DNA of 64,000 nt from JAHRAW01 sp963693025 (GTDB lineage Bacteria > Pseudomonadota > Gammaproteobacteria > Arenicellales > Poriferihabitantaceae). Positions within the stretch are counted from its first letter, which is position 1, and the number at the start of each line of letters is the position of its first letter. The stretch covers positions 1,302,001 through 1,366,000 of the forward strand of contig OY843749.1 of NCBI GenBank assembly GCA_963693025.1, in the 5' to 3' direction. A program made the position numbers and the translations under genes. Under the pieces are notes generated by a model. The model saw nothing but the letters and a program-made list of their open reading frames with translations. It was not told the DNA's origin and ran no database searches. Positions 26,705 through 34,203 of the stretch are shown one piece after another.

Positions 26705-28509
26705 CAGGCGGACTGCGCGCTCGCCGGGGGGTTATGCTGGGCTTGGTGCAAGCGCGCATAGGCGCCGCCGGGCCGCCCGATTAACTCGGCGTGACTACCC
26801 CGCTCGACGATGCGCCCGCTCTCAAGCACCAGAATCAGGTCGGCGTTTTCAATCGTGGACAGCCGGTGGGCGATGACCAGCGAAGTGCGGTTTTCCACCA
26901 GGCGGGCGATGGCCGCTTGGATGTGCTGCTCGGAGCGCGAATCCAGCGACGAAGTGGCTTCGTCCATAATCAGCAGCGGCGCGTCCTTATACAACGCCCT
27001 GGCGATGGCGATGCGCTGGCGTTGCCCGCCGGACAGCCGTATGCCCTGCTCGCCGACCACGGTGTCGAGTCCATCGTCCATGCCCTCGGCGAACTCCATC
27101 ACGTTGGCGGCGGTGGCGGCTTCGAGCAGTTTTTGCGGGTCAATCGCGCCCTTTTCGCCGTAGGCGATGTTGTTGCGGATGGAGTCGTCGAACAGGGTGA
27201 TTTCCTGGGTGACGATGGCGGTGTTGGCGCGCAGGGATTTCAGGGTGATGGCGTCCAGCGGGTTGCCGTCGATGCTGATTTGCCCGCCGGTGGGCGCATA
27301 GAAACGCAGCAACAGCGAGGCGATGGTGGACTTGCCGCTGCCGGACACGCCGACCAACGCCACCGTCGTGCCCGCCTTGATGTCGATGGAGACCTCGTCG
27401 AGCACCGCCTTGCCGCTTTGCGGTTGCGCTTGGGTTTGGGCTTGCGCCGGGTCGCTTTGGCGGTAGTCAAACGAGACTTTGTCGAAGCGCACATCGCCGG
27501 CTACGCGCGCCAATTCGATGCTGCCGTTGTCGCGCTCCTGCTCCAAATCAACCGTGCCGAATACCGACTGCGCCCCGGCGAGCCCGCCTTGAATCACCAG
27601 ATTGATTTTGGACAAACTCCGAATCGGCTTGGTGGTCATGGTCATTGCCAACAGATAGGAGGCGAACACGCCGGGCGTGATGTCCGGCTGCAACAACGTC
27701 ACCCAGATGACGCCCGCGATTCCCACGCTCGACAAAAACACCATCACCGACACGCTCGCCGACTCGACCGCGGTGGCTTTCATCGAGCGCTGGCGGTTGC
27801 GGTTGTTGGCGTCGTGAAAGAGGCGGCGCTGGTAGTCGTAGGCGCCGAAGATTTTGATGACGCGCTGGCCCTGCAGCGCTTCCTTGGCGATGTGCGTGAT
27901 GCCGCCGACGCTTTGCTGAACGCGCAAACTGATGGCGCGGAAACGGGAACTGGACAGTTTGAAAACGAGATAGGCGACCGGCAGGATGACGGCGAAGAGC
28001 AATGACAATTTCCAACTCAGATAAAACATCCAACAGAGCAAAAACACCACCTTGGACGCGTCGCGGAACACCACCCGAACCGCGCTCGTGCTGGCGCCGG
28101 CGATTTGCTCGACATCGTAAATCAGGCGCGCCGTCAGGACGCCGCTTGAGTTGCGGTCGTAGTAACTGACCGGCGCATGAATCAGGCGCTCAAACATCGA
28201 CTGGCGCAAATCTTGAATCACGCGCCGCGCCACCCAACTCATGCAATAACTGTCGGTAAAACTGCCGGCGGCGCGCAACAACCCCAACGCCACCAACGCC
28301 AGCGGCACCCAGCGGATGAACGTCATATCGCGGTTGACAAACCCCTCGTCGATGATGGGCTTGAGCATCACCGCAATCGAAGCGTCCCCCGCCGACACCA
28401 ACAACATCCCCGCAATCGCCAGCACAAACCCCCACTTGTAAGGCAGCACATGGGCGAGCAACCGGCGGTAAAGCCGAAAATCATCAACAGCGGCGGAAGA
28501 GTCGGACAC
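26704..28509 (-). CDS. msbA: Lipid A export ABC transporter MsbA
   Basis: A 601-residue half-transporter that flips lipid A-core across the inner membrane. Six membrane segments occupy about residues 20-320, and the ATPase domain follows with Walker A GVSGSGKST (about 388), signature LSGGQRQRIAIARAL, Walker B PLLIMDEATSSLD, and an H-loop histidine in VIAHRLST. A short Gln/Ala-rich insertion (about 350-362) lies at the start of the ATPase domain. First gene of its operon. A terminator-like hairpin lies about 95 bp upstream. Confidence 0.94.
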   Translation of the reverse strand: MSDSSAAVDDFRLYRRLLAHVLPYKWGFVLAIAGMLLVSAGDASIAVMLKPIIDEGFVNRDMTFIRWVPLALVALGLLRAAGSFTDSYCMSWVARRVIQDLRQSMFERLIHAPVSYYDRNSSGVLTARLIYDVEQIAGASTSAVRVVFRDASKVVFLLCWMFYLSWKLSLLFAVILPVAYLVFKLSSSRFRAISLRVQQSVGGITHIAKEALQGQRVIKIFGAYDYQRRLFHDANNRNRQRSMKATAVESASVSVMVFLSSVGIAGVIWVTLLQPDITPGVFASYLLAMTMTTKPIRSLSKINLVIQGGLAGAQSVFGTVDLEQERDNGSIELARVAGDVRFDKVSFDYRQSDPAQAQTQAQPQSGKAVLDEVSIDIKAGTTVALVGVSGSGKSTIASLLLRFYAPTGGQISIDGNPLDAITLKSLRANTAIVTQEITLFDDSIRNNIAYGEKGAIDPQKLLEAATAANVMEFAEGMDDGLDTVVGEQGIRLSGGQRQRIAIARALYKDAPLLIMDEATSSLDSRSEQHIQAAIARLVENRTSLVIAHRLSTIENADLILVLESGRIVERGSHAELIGRPGGAYARLHQAQHNPPASAQSA

Positions 28510-28602
28510 GAAGCAAAGTTGAGTTCGTCAAGCCCCGCATTCTACCCCAATCCCCACCCCGCAGCGTTTGCGCGCGAGGTTTTAGTTCTCGGCGGACATG
28601 CC

Positions 28603-28635
28603 AAAACAAAAAGCCCGGACCTTGCGGCCCGGGCT
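28603..28635 (-). terminator. Rho-independent terminator upstream of msbA
   Basis: On the minus strand AGCCCGGGCC, loop GCAA, GGTCCGGGCT is followed by TTTTTG. It is a 10-bp stem with one G-U pair. It ends a minus-strand transcript that begins in the non-coding gap, 90-100 bp before msbA. Confidence 0.75.
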
Positions 28636-28850
28636 CATCCAGTGGTCGAGACGCCCGCTAATCATCCGTGCTCCCAACCGACATACCGTCCCGGTAGCGC
28701 CCTGTCTTGTCACGCAACAGAGTCCCTGTGGAAGCCGGGGGAATCCAAACGCTTCCCTGTGCTCCGACCACACCCCGGTTGGGTCATCGGGCGCCAATCC
28801 CTTTGACGTTGCCGGGGCTTTCTGGAGGGGGCATCGTGCGCAATGGCACC
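28603..28850 (-). ncRNA. Candidate structured RNA (unassigned) between msbA and the sugar transporter
   Basis: The gap of about 530 bp between divergent genes holds no convincing ORF. Its minus strand reads as a GC-rich, highly foldable stretch ending in the terminator above. Hairpins visible include CCCCGG...CCGGGG, GGGAA...TTCCC, TACCGGGACGGTA and GGTTGGGA...TCTCGACC. I compared it by eye with 6S RNA, RNase P RNA, tmRNA and SRP RNA and could not match any. It could be an independent small RNA or a msbA leader. The 5' end is a guess. Confidence 0.45.
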
Positions 28851-28935
28851 GAAGTTTTATGTGGTATATCTCACAAAACTGCGGTTTTTTTGACTGGATG
28901 GGTTATGGGGCGCTCGCAGTCAAACCGCCTGGCGA

Positions 28936-28964
28936 TTGACAGCCCGGTGATTACGTGGTATCAC
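28936..28964 (+). promoter_or_regulatory. Promoter of the sugar ABC transporter
   Basis: TTGACA (28936-28941), a 17-bp spacer, and TATCAC (28959-28964) form a good sigma-70 promoter reading toward the substrate-binding protein gene. Confidence 0.55.
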
Positions 28965-28999
28965 TGGCGGCGCTCCATTTTGGGGCGCGTAGCACAGTC

Positions 29000-29020
29000 G
29001 TATCAGACACCAATTGATAC
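29000..29020. promoter_or_regulatory. Candidate operator, inverted repeat GTATCA-N9-TGATAC
   Basis: GTATCA (29000-29005) and TGATAC (29015-29020) form an inverted repeat between the promoter and the gene; a third GTATCA overlaps the -10 box at 28958-28963. The position suits a repressor controlling sugar uptake. No regulator gene is in the window. Confidence 0.4.
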
Positions 29021-29042
29021 CAACCAACCAACGGGAGGAGTT

Positions 29043-29975
29043 ATGTTTCGCAAACTAATCAGGGCGGGGTTGTTGCCGCTCATACTGGGGATTTCATTGC
29101 CGGCGGCGGCGCAGACGAAAATTATTGTCGTCAGCCACGGGCAGCAAAACGACCCGTTTTGGTCGATCGTCAAAGCCGGTGTTGACGCCGCCGCCGAGGA
29201 CACCGGCGCCAGCGTGCAGTATCGCGCGCCCGCCACTTTCGACATGCCCGAAATGGCGAAGTTGATCGACAACGCGGTTTCCGCCAAGCCGGACGGCATC
29301 GTGGTTTCGTTCCCGGACGCTTCGGCGCTCGGCAAGGCGGTGCAAAACGCGATTCGCCGCGGCATTCCGGTCATCTCGATGAATTCGGGCTCGGACGAAT
29401 ATTACAAATACGGCATCGCCGCGCATGTCGGGCAGACCGAATTTGAAGCCGGGCTCGGCGGCGGGCGCAAGATGAAAGAAGCCGGCGTGACCAACGCCCT
29501 GTGCGTCAACCACGAGGTCGGCAACGTCGCCCTTGACTTGCGCTGCGAGGGCTTCGCCGAGGGGCTCGGCGGCTCGGTGGATGTCATCGACACCGGCGGC
29601 AACGACCCGACTTCGGTGCGCACCGCGGTGGCGGGCAAACTCAAATCCAACCCGCAAATCGACGGCATCCTCACCCTGGGTCCGCTGTCGGCGCTGCCGA
29701 CTCTGCGCGTGCTCAAAGAGCAGAACAAACTCGGCGCGGTTAAACTCGCCTCGTTTGACCTCGCCAAAGACACGCTGCAGGCGACCCGCGACGGCGACAT
29801 GCTGTTTTTGATCGACCAGCAGCCGTTTCTGCAAGGCTACCTGCCGGTCGCGATGCTGGTGCAGCACGCCAAGTATGCGGTCATTCCCGCCGGCGTGGTG
29901 ATGACAGGACCCGGCTTCGTCACCCAGGACAACGCCGCCAAGGTCATCGACCTGTCGGGACAAGGTTTTCGGTAG
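29043..29975 (+). CDS. Sugar ABC transporter substrate-binding protein
   Basis: A 310-residue periplasmic binding protein of the ribose/xylose/inositol type (Peripla_BP_4). A signal peptide ends near AAAQT (residues 1-21). The mature protein starts with IIVVSHGQQNDPFWSIVKAG and includes the hinge-region motif VNHEVGNVALDLRCEGF. It binds the sugar and delivers it to the permease next to it. The start is fixed by GGGAGGAG just before the ATG. First gene of the transporter operon; the ligand is not identifiable by sequence alone. Confidence 0.88.
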   Translation: MFRKLIRAGLLPLILGISLPAAAQTKIIVVSHGQQNDPFWSIVKAGVDAAAEDTGASVQYRAPATFDMPEMAKLIDNAVSAKPDGIVVSFPDASALGKAVQNAIRRGIPVISMNSGSDEYYKYGIAAHVGQTEFEAGLGGGRKMKEAGVTNALCVNHEVGNVALDLRCEGFAEGLGGSVDVIDTGGNDPTSVRTAVAGKLKSNPQIDGILTLGPLSALPTLRVLKEQNKLGAVKLASFDLAKDTLQATRDGDMLFLIDQQPFLQGYLPVAMLVQHAKYAVIPAGVVMTGPGFVTQDNAAKVIDLSGQGFR

Positions 29976-30040
29976 GCGTTGCATGACAAAAGCATGGCGC
30001 CGGGCGCGACTGACGGCGCCCGCGCCGGGCGCATAGCACG

Positions 30041-31180
30041 ATGAGCGAGACGGACGAAACCAACGAGCCCTCGGTCGCCGGCGAGCGCCTGCGCACCATC
30101 CCGAAGTGGCAGCAACTGATGCGCCGCCCGGAGATGGGCGCGGTCGGCGGCGCCCTCATCGTGTTCGCCTTCTTCGGCATCGTCGCCGGCGACTCCGGCA
30201 TGTTCAGCGCATCCGGCACCGCTAACTTCCTCGAGTGGTCGGCGTTTCTCGGCATCATCGCCATCGCCGCCGCGCTGCTGATGATCGGCGGCGAGTTCGA
30301 CCTCTCGGTCGGCTCGATGATCGGCTTCGCCGGCATCTGCATCGCCATCCCGCTGACCGAATGGGGCTGGCCCCTGTGGCTGGCGGTGCTGTTCGCGTTC
30401 GCCGTGGCAGTGTGCGTCGGCGGCATCAACGCCGCACTGGTCAACAAAACCGGCTTGCCGTCGTTCATCATCACGCTGGCGATGCTGTTCATCCTGCGCG
30501 GGCTGACCATCGCCATCACGCGCTTGCTGACCAACCGCACGCAAATCCCCAACCTGCGCGACCACTACGAGACCTGCACCACCAACGCCGCCGGCATCCG
30601 GTTCTGCGAAGTCAGCGACCCGGTGGCGTGGCTGTTCAGCGGGCGCATCGGCGAGGGCTGGTTCACCGAGATAGTCAACGGCGTGGAAGTGCCGGCGTGG
30701 AACGGCTTGCCGATGGTGGTGATTTGGTGGATTGTGCTGGCGGCGGTGGCGACCTTCGTACTGTTGCGCACCCAATTCGGCAACTGGATTTTTGCGGTCG
30801 GCGGCGACAAACTGGCGGCGCGCAATGTCGGCGTGCCGGTCGAGCGCGTCAAGACCATTCTATTCATCTGCACCGCCTGCGCCGCCACCTTGTTCGCCAC
30901 CATCCAAGTGCTGGACGCCGGCAGCGCCGACACCCAGCGCGGCGTGCTCAAAGAGTTCGAGGCGATCATCGCCGCGGTCATCGGCGGCTGTTTGCTGACC
31001 GGCGGTTACGGCTCCGCCATCGGCGCCGCCATCGGCGCGCTGATTTTCGGCACCGTGTTCCAGGGCATCTATTACACCGACGTCAACACCGACTGGTTCA
31101 AGGTGTTCCTCGGGCTGATGCTCATCATCGCCGTGGTCTTCAACAACTACATCCGCACGCGCGCGACCACCTCCAAATGA
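30041..31180 (+). CDS. Sugar ABC transporter permease
   Basis: A 379-residue inner-membrane permease of the BPD_transp_2 (RbsC-like) family, with about 9-10 hydrophobic segments. The conserved GGEFDLSVGSMIGFAG loop near residue 85 and the C-terminal EAA-like LLTGGYGSAIGAAIGALIFG near 320 are present. A GC-rich stem-loop (about 29996-30030) lies between the binding-protein gene and this one, as often seen where the binding protein must be made in excess. Its stop overlaps the ATPase start. Confidence 0.88.
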   Translation: MSETDETNEPSVAGERLRTIPKWQQLMRRPEMGAVGGALIVFAFFGIVAGDSGMFSASGTANFLEWSAFLGIIAIAAALLMIGGEFDLSVGSMIGFAGICIAIPLTEWGWPLWLAVLFAFAVAVCVGGINAALVNKTGLPSFIITLAMLFILRGLTIAITRLLTNRTQIPNLRDHYETCTTNAAGIRFCEVSDPVAWLFSGRIGEGWFTEIVNGVEVPAWNGLPMVVIWWIVLAAVATFVLLRTQFGNWIFAVGGDKLAARNVGVPVERVKTILFICTACAATLFATIQVLDAGSADTQRGVLKEFEAIIAAVIGGCLLTGGYGSAIGAAIGALIFGTVFQGIYYTDVNTDWFKVFLGLMLIIAVVFNNYIRTRATTSK

Positions 31181-31992
31181 ACGCGCCCGCGCCGGCGGCG
31201 ACCGCTCCGCCGCTGATTGAGTTTCGCAATGTCAGCAAGTTCTTCGGCACCGTGGTCGCGCTCAAGGACGTGTCGTTTCAGGTGACCGCCGGCGGCGTCG
31301 CCTGCTGCCTGCTCGGCGACAACGGCGCGGGCAAATCCACGCTCATCAAAACGCTATCGGGCGTGCACAAACCGTCCGAAGGCGAGATTTTCATCGACGG
31401 CGCGCCGGTCGAGTTTGAGTCGCCGCGCGAGGCTATCGACTACGGCATCGCCACGGTCTATCAAGACCTCGCGCTGGTGCCGTTGATGAGCATCACGCGC
31501 AACTTTTTCATGGGGCGCGAGCCGGTCAAAAAAGTGGTCGGCTTTCCGGTCTTCGACAGCGTCTTCGCCGCGCGCGTGGCGCTCGAAGAATTGGATAAAT
31601 TCGGCATCCGCGTGCCCGACCCCAACCAAGCGGTCGGCACCTTGTCGGGCGGCCAACGCCAGTGCCTGGCCATCGCCCGCGCGGTCTATTTCGGCGCGAA
31701 GATTTTGATTCTGGACGAGCCCACCGCCGCGCTCGGCGTCAAACAATCATCCAACGTGCTAAAGATGATCATGCGCGTGCGCAACCGCGGCGTCGGCATC
31801 ATCTTCATCACCCACAACGTACAACACGCCACGCTGGTCGGCGACAGTTTCTCAGTCCTAAACCGCGGACGCACGCTCGGCTACTACGAAAAAAACGAAA
31901 TCACCCCGGACGAACTCTACAACAAAATGGCAGGCGGCGAAGAAATGGCGAGTTTGGAATCGGAAGTGCAACAACTGAGAACGGAGAGTTGA
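31177..31992 (+). CDS. Sugar ABC transporter ATP-binding protein
   Basis: A 271-residue single-domain ATPase. Walker A GDNGAGKST, signature LSGGQRQ, Walker B ILILDEPTAALG and H-loop FITHN are all intact. It is one NBD long, unlike the fused two-domain RbsA type, and matches the FrcA-like short class. The ATG overlaps the permease stop (ATGA). Repeat A5 begins about 110 bp after the stop. Confidence 0.9.
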   Translation: MNAPAPAATAPPLIEFRNVSKFFGTVVALKDVSFQVTAGGVACCLLGDNGAGKSTLIKTLSGVHKPSEGEIFIDGAPVEFESPREAIDYGIATVYQDLALVPLMSITRNFFMGREPVKKVVGFPVFDSVFAARVALEELDKFGIRVPDPNQAVGTLSGGQRQCLAIARAVYFGAKILILDEPTAALGVKQSSNVLKMIMRVRNRGVGIIFITHNVQHATLVGDSFSVLNRGRTLGYYEKNEITPDELYNKMAGGEEMASLESEVQQLRTES

Positions 31993-32061
31993 GAGGGGTT
32001 TATTTGGTTTGTCAACGATATAAACATCCTTCCCTGTTGCTACTGCTACTCTACTGCTACT

Positions 32062-32074
32062 CGTCATTCTCGAA
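32062..32074 (+). repeat. A-repeat end fragment
   Basis: CGTCATTCTCGAA alone, followed at about 32080 by another CGTCATTC; these are partial ends just before full copy A5. Confidence 0.5.
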
Positions 32075-32099
32075 CCACTCGTCATTCACTCCCCCACTT

Positions 32100-32387
32100 C
32101 GTCATTCTCGAGCGTTAGTGTCCGTTGCCGCCGCGCTTCTTCTTTTAAGCGGCGGCTTACGGACACTTACGACCTCGGGAATCTCCCTAAGCTTGGCACG
32201 GTCTTTGTTGGAATTCACGGCAGTATTGGGAAGATTCCCGAAAGCGATGGAAAATCCGCCGGGAGCGGATTTTCGCGCAAGCCCGAAGGGTTTGTATCAG
32301 GGATGATACAAACAAAAATATGGTCGCTGACGCTCCCCACCCCGTGTCGGAGCACGGAGCATGCTTTTCTATCGTTCGAGAATGACG
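32100..32387 (+). repeat. A-type palindromic element, copy A5 (with 64-bp module)
   Basis: A 288-bp copy with standard ends. It carries the extra module between the second hairpin and the right end: AATCCGCC..GCGGATT then CCCGAAGGGTTTG and the hairpin GTTTGTATCA..TGATACAAAC. The last part also has a diverged patch (CCCCGTGTCGGAGCACGGAGC). It sits between the transporter operon and an AT-rich island. Confidence 0.82.
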
Positions 32388-32436
32388 AAGTAGGGCGGAA
32401 ATTCCCATTTCGCCGCAACCTCACTATAATTGCACG

Positions 32437-32556
32437 ATGCTCACCCACCAACAAACACGGCAATTTCGTCGGCAGGGTTACTGCCTCGCCGAGAGCTTGT
32501 TGAAGCCGCGCAGTTGCTGGAACCGCTGGAGTACCGACGCTGCGCCTTGCGCGTAG
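32437..32556 (+). pseudogene. Possible remnant of a phytanoyl-CoA dioxygenase-like gene
   Basis: A 39-codon frame starting MLTHQQTRQFRRQGYCLAES resembles the N-terminus of phytanoyl-CoA dioxygenase family proteins (LT-x-x-Q-x-x-x-F-x-x-x-GY), then loses similarity and stops. A TATAAT box precedes it at 32423-32428. With so little sequence this is only a suggestion; if right, it is a leftover end of a gene lost beside repeat A5. Confidence 0.25.
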
Positions 32557-32662
32557 GGTTAACGGCGTTCCATGGTCACGCTGAGTTAGCGGCGGGGCAT
32601 TTTAGAGAGATTAATCGTTATGACACGAAGCCAGTAACAACCGACAACGAAGAAAAGCGAAC

Positions 32663-33652
32663 ATGCGAGTAGGAGCAACCCAATACAATAGTGATGGTAG
32701 CGAGCAACGCTATGGGGCGAATCGCGGGTGGGTTTACATCGTTAGCAATCCGTCTATGTCCGGATTGCTCAAAATCGGCAAAACGACAACCTCGGTTAAG
32801 CAACGACTGAACGAACTAAGCAGACCGCCCGGTGTACCCACTCCATTTGAGTTAGAGATAAGCATTAAAGTTCGGGATTGCGACATGGATGAGACACTTG
32901 CGCATAAAGCGTTGGCGGAGTATCGAGTCGAAAAGAAAGAATTTTTCAAGGTTTCTGTGGACACCGCCGTTGCCGAAATTTTGCCGGCTATTGGCGATGA
33001 TTATCGAATCGATGGTTACCGCCCGGCGAATAAATACATCTATGATATTGAGGAGGAACTGCGCAAAAGAAAATTAGAGGTTGAAAGGCAGAAAAGAGCA
33101 GCACGTGAAAAACGCAAATTAGAGGATGAAAAGAAAGCCAAAGCAGAAGCGCGTGCCAGACGAATTGTGCGTGAAATACGCAAAAATGAATTGGAAGACG
33201 CACTTACGGAAGCAAAATTAAAACTTCAACGGTTAGGCGCACGCCCAACTAAACCAGATGATCCTAATGCGGTTAAATTTTGTAATAAAGTAGCGAGTCG
33301 CCTTGATAATTTTGGAGATACCACAGCGAGTAAAATAATTTCTTTCATATTAAGTATCGTAATTATGTTGGTGATTATATCAGTGATTCCTGACGATGAG
33401 GGAGATCTACCCGTGATTCCATTTTTCATAATATACAGTATCGTGTATGGAGGGCTGGTGTGGATGTTGATATCGTTTCTGACCGGCATGTTTAGTAAAA
33501 TAACTAGAAGGTTTGCTGCTATACTGTGGGATAGCAAGAAGTGTACGGATGAATATAACAAAGCAAATCACCCTTTCGAGATAGTCGATCACAAAATCGA
33601 CGAATTGACACGCGAGTTGAATGAACTGAAGCGAGAGCACGAGCTTACCTAG
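32663..33652 (+). CDS. T5orf172/GIY-YIG-like domain protein with coiled coil and two membrane helices
   Basis: A 329-residue AT-rich gene product. Residues ~22-110 (GWVYIVSNPSMSGLLKIGKT, then RLNELSRPPGVPTPFELEI, DETLAHKALAEYRVEKKEFF) match the T5orf172/MUG113 branch of GIY-YIG nucleases. Residues ~128-195 are a highly charged Lys/Glu/Arg coiled coil. Two membrane segments follow at about 225-244 and 251-275, then a charged C-terminal helix. T5orf172 domains occur in phage and defence proteins; the membrane-anchored form is unusual. Twenty-six bp separate it from the next gene, with which it probably forms a transferred unit. Confidence 0.7.
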   Translation: MRVGATQYNSDGSEQRYGANRGWVYIVSNPSMSGLLKIGKTTTSVKQRLNELSRPPGVPTPFELEISIKVRDCDMDETLAHKALAEYRVEKKEFFKVSVDTAVAEILPAIGDDYRIDGYRPANKYIYDIEEELRKRKLEVERQKRAAREKRKLEDEKKAKAEARARRIVREIRKNELEDALTEAKLKLQRLGARPTKPDDPNAVKFCNKVASRLDNFGDTTASKIISFILSIVIMLVIISVIPDDEGDLPVIPFFIIYSIVYGGLVWMLISFLTGMFSKITRRFAAILWDSKKCTDEYNKANHPFEIVDHKIDELTRELNELKREHELT

Positions 33653-33677
33653 CCGCTCCAACGTAGCAAACATCACG

Positions 33678-34199
33678 ATGTCTAATATAATAGAATGGCT
33701 TGCGGCGCTTGTAATCGCTATTTTTGGAATCTATGTAACGATTCTCGAAAATCGTAGAGTCGAAAAACTGCGCACACAACGACAAAAAGTCGAGGAGTTG
33801 GCTAAGTTGGCAGATAAAATTTGCCTAATAAAAGATAAACTTACTGGTGGAGAAAAATACCCCTACTCAGAAATAAACCTCGACATAGTGGCGCATATGC
33901 GCATAATCAGCGACTTTTATCTCGATAAAAAATTATTCAATGAAATAAATATATTGCAGTCTAATGCGACGGCACTTTTGGCCCATGAAAACGACGCTCG
34001 AGATTCAGGTGAGATACGAGAAATTGCGTTTTGGAGTAGCGATAAGTGGTGTGAAGAACTTGCTAGTAAGAGACGTGTGATGATAGATAGCATCCCGCTT
34101 TTTAAGCAAGCCTGCCTCGAACTCAAATCAGAAATCGAACCCGTCGGGTTTTATACTAAAATAAGAACCAAAATTAAATCCGTATTTTCTTACAAATAA
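33678..34199 (+). CDS. AT-rich membrane-anchored protein of unknown function
   Basis: A 173-residue protein I do not recognise. One N-terminal membrane helix (about residues 5-23, IIEWLAALVIAIFGIYVTI) is followed by a charged, probably coiled-coil stretch (25-60) and a helical soluble part. It starts 26 bp after the T5orf172-type gene and ends 4 bp before the dehydratase gene. Codon use is AT-rich like its upstream partner and unlike the sugar genes, so the two look like one insertion. Confidence 0.6.
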   Translation: MSNIIEWLAALVIAIFGIYVTILENRRVEKLRTQRQKVEELAKLADKICLIKDKLTGGEKYPYSEINLDIVAHMRIISDFYLDKKLFNEINILQSNATALLAHENDARDSGEIREIAFWSSDKWCEELASKRRVMIDSIPLFKQACLELKSEIEPVGFYTKIRTKIKSVFSYK

Positions 34200-34203
34200 T
34201 ACT

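Noticed and set aside
28582..28797. A 71-codon minus-strand frame in the candidate RNA region
   Set aside because: It runs through the terminator hairpin and shows no family similarity.
28603..28850. 6S RNA, RNase P RNA, tmRNA or SRP RNA
   Set aside because: None of the conserved blocks could be aligned by eye (no GAGGAAAGTCC of RNase P, no tRNA-like end of tmRNA, no GGTCAGGTCCGGAAGG of SRP). Kept only as an unassigned candidate.
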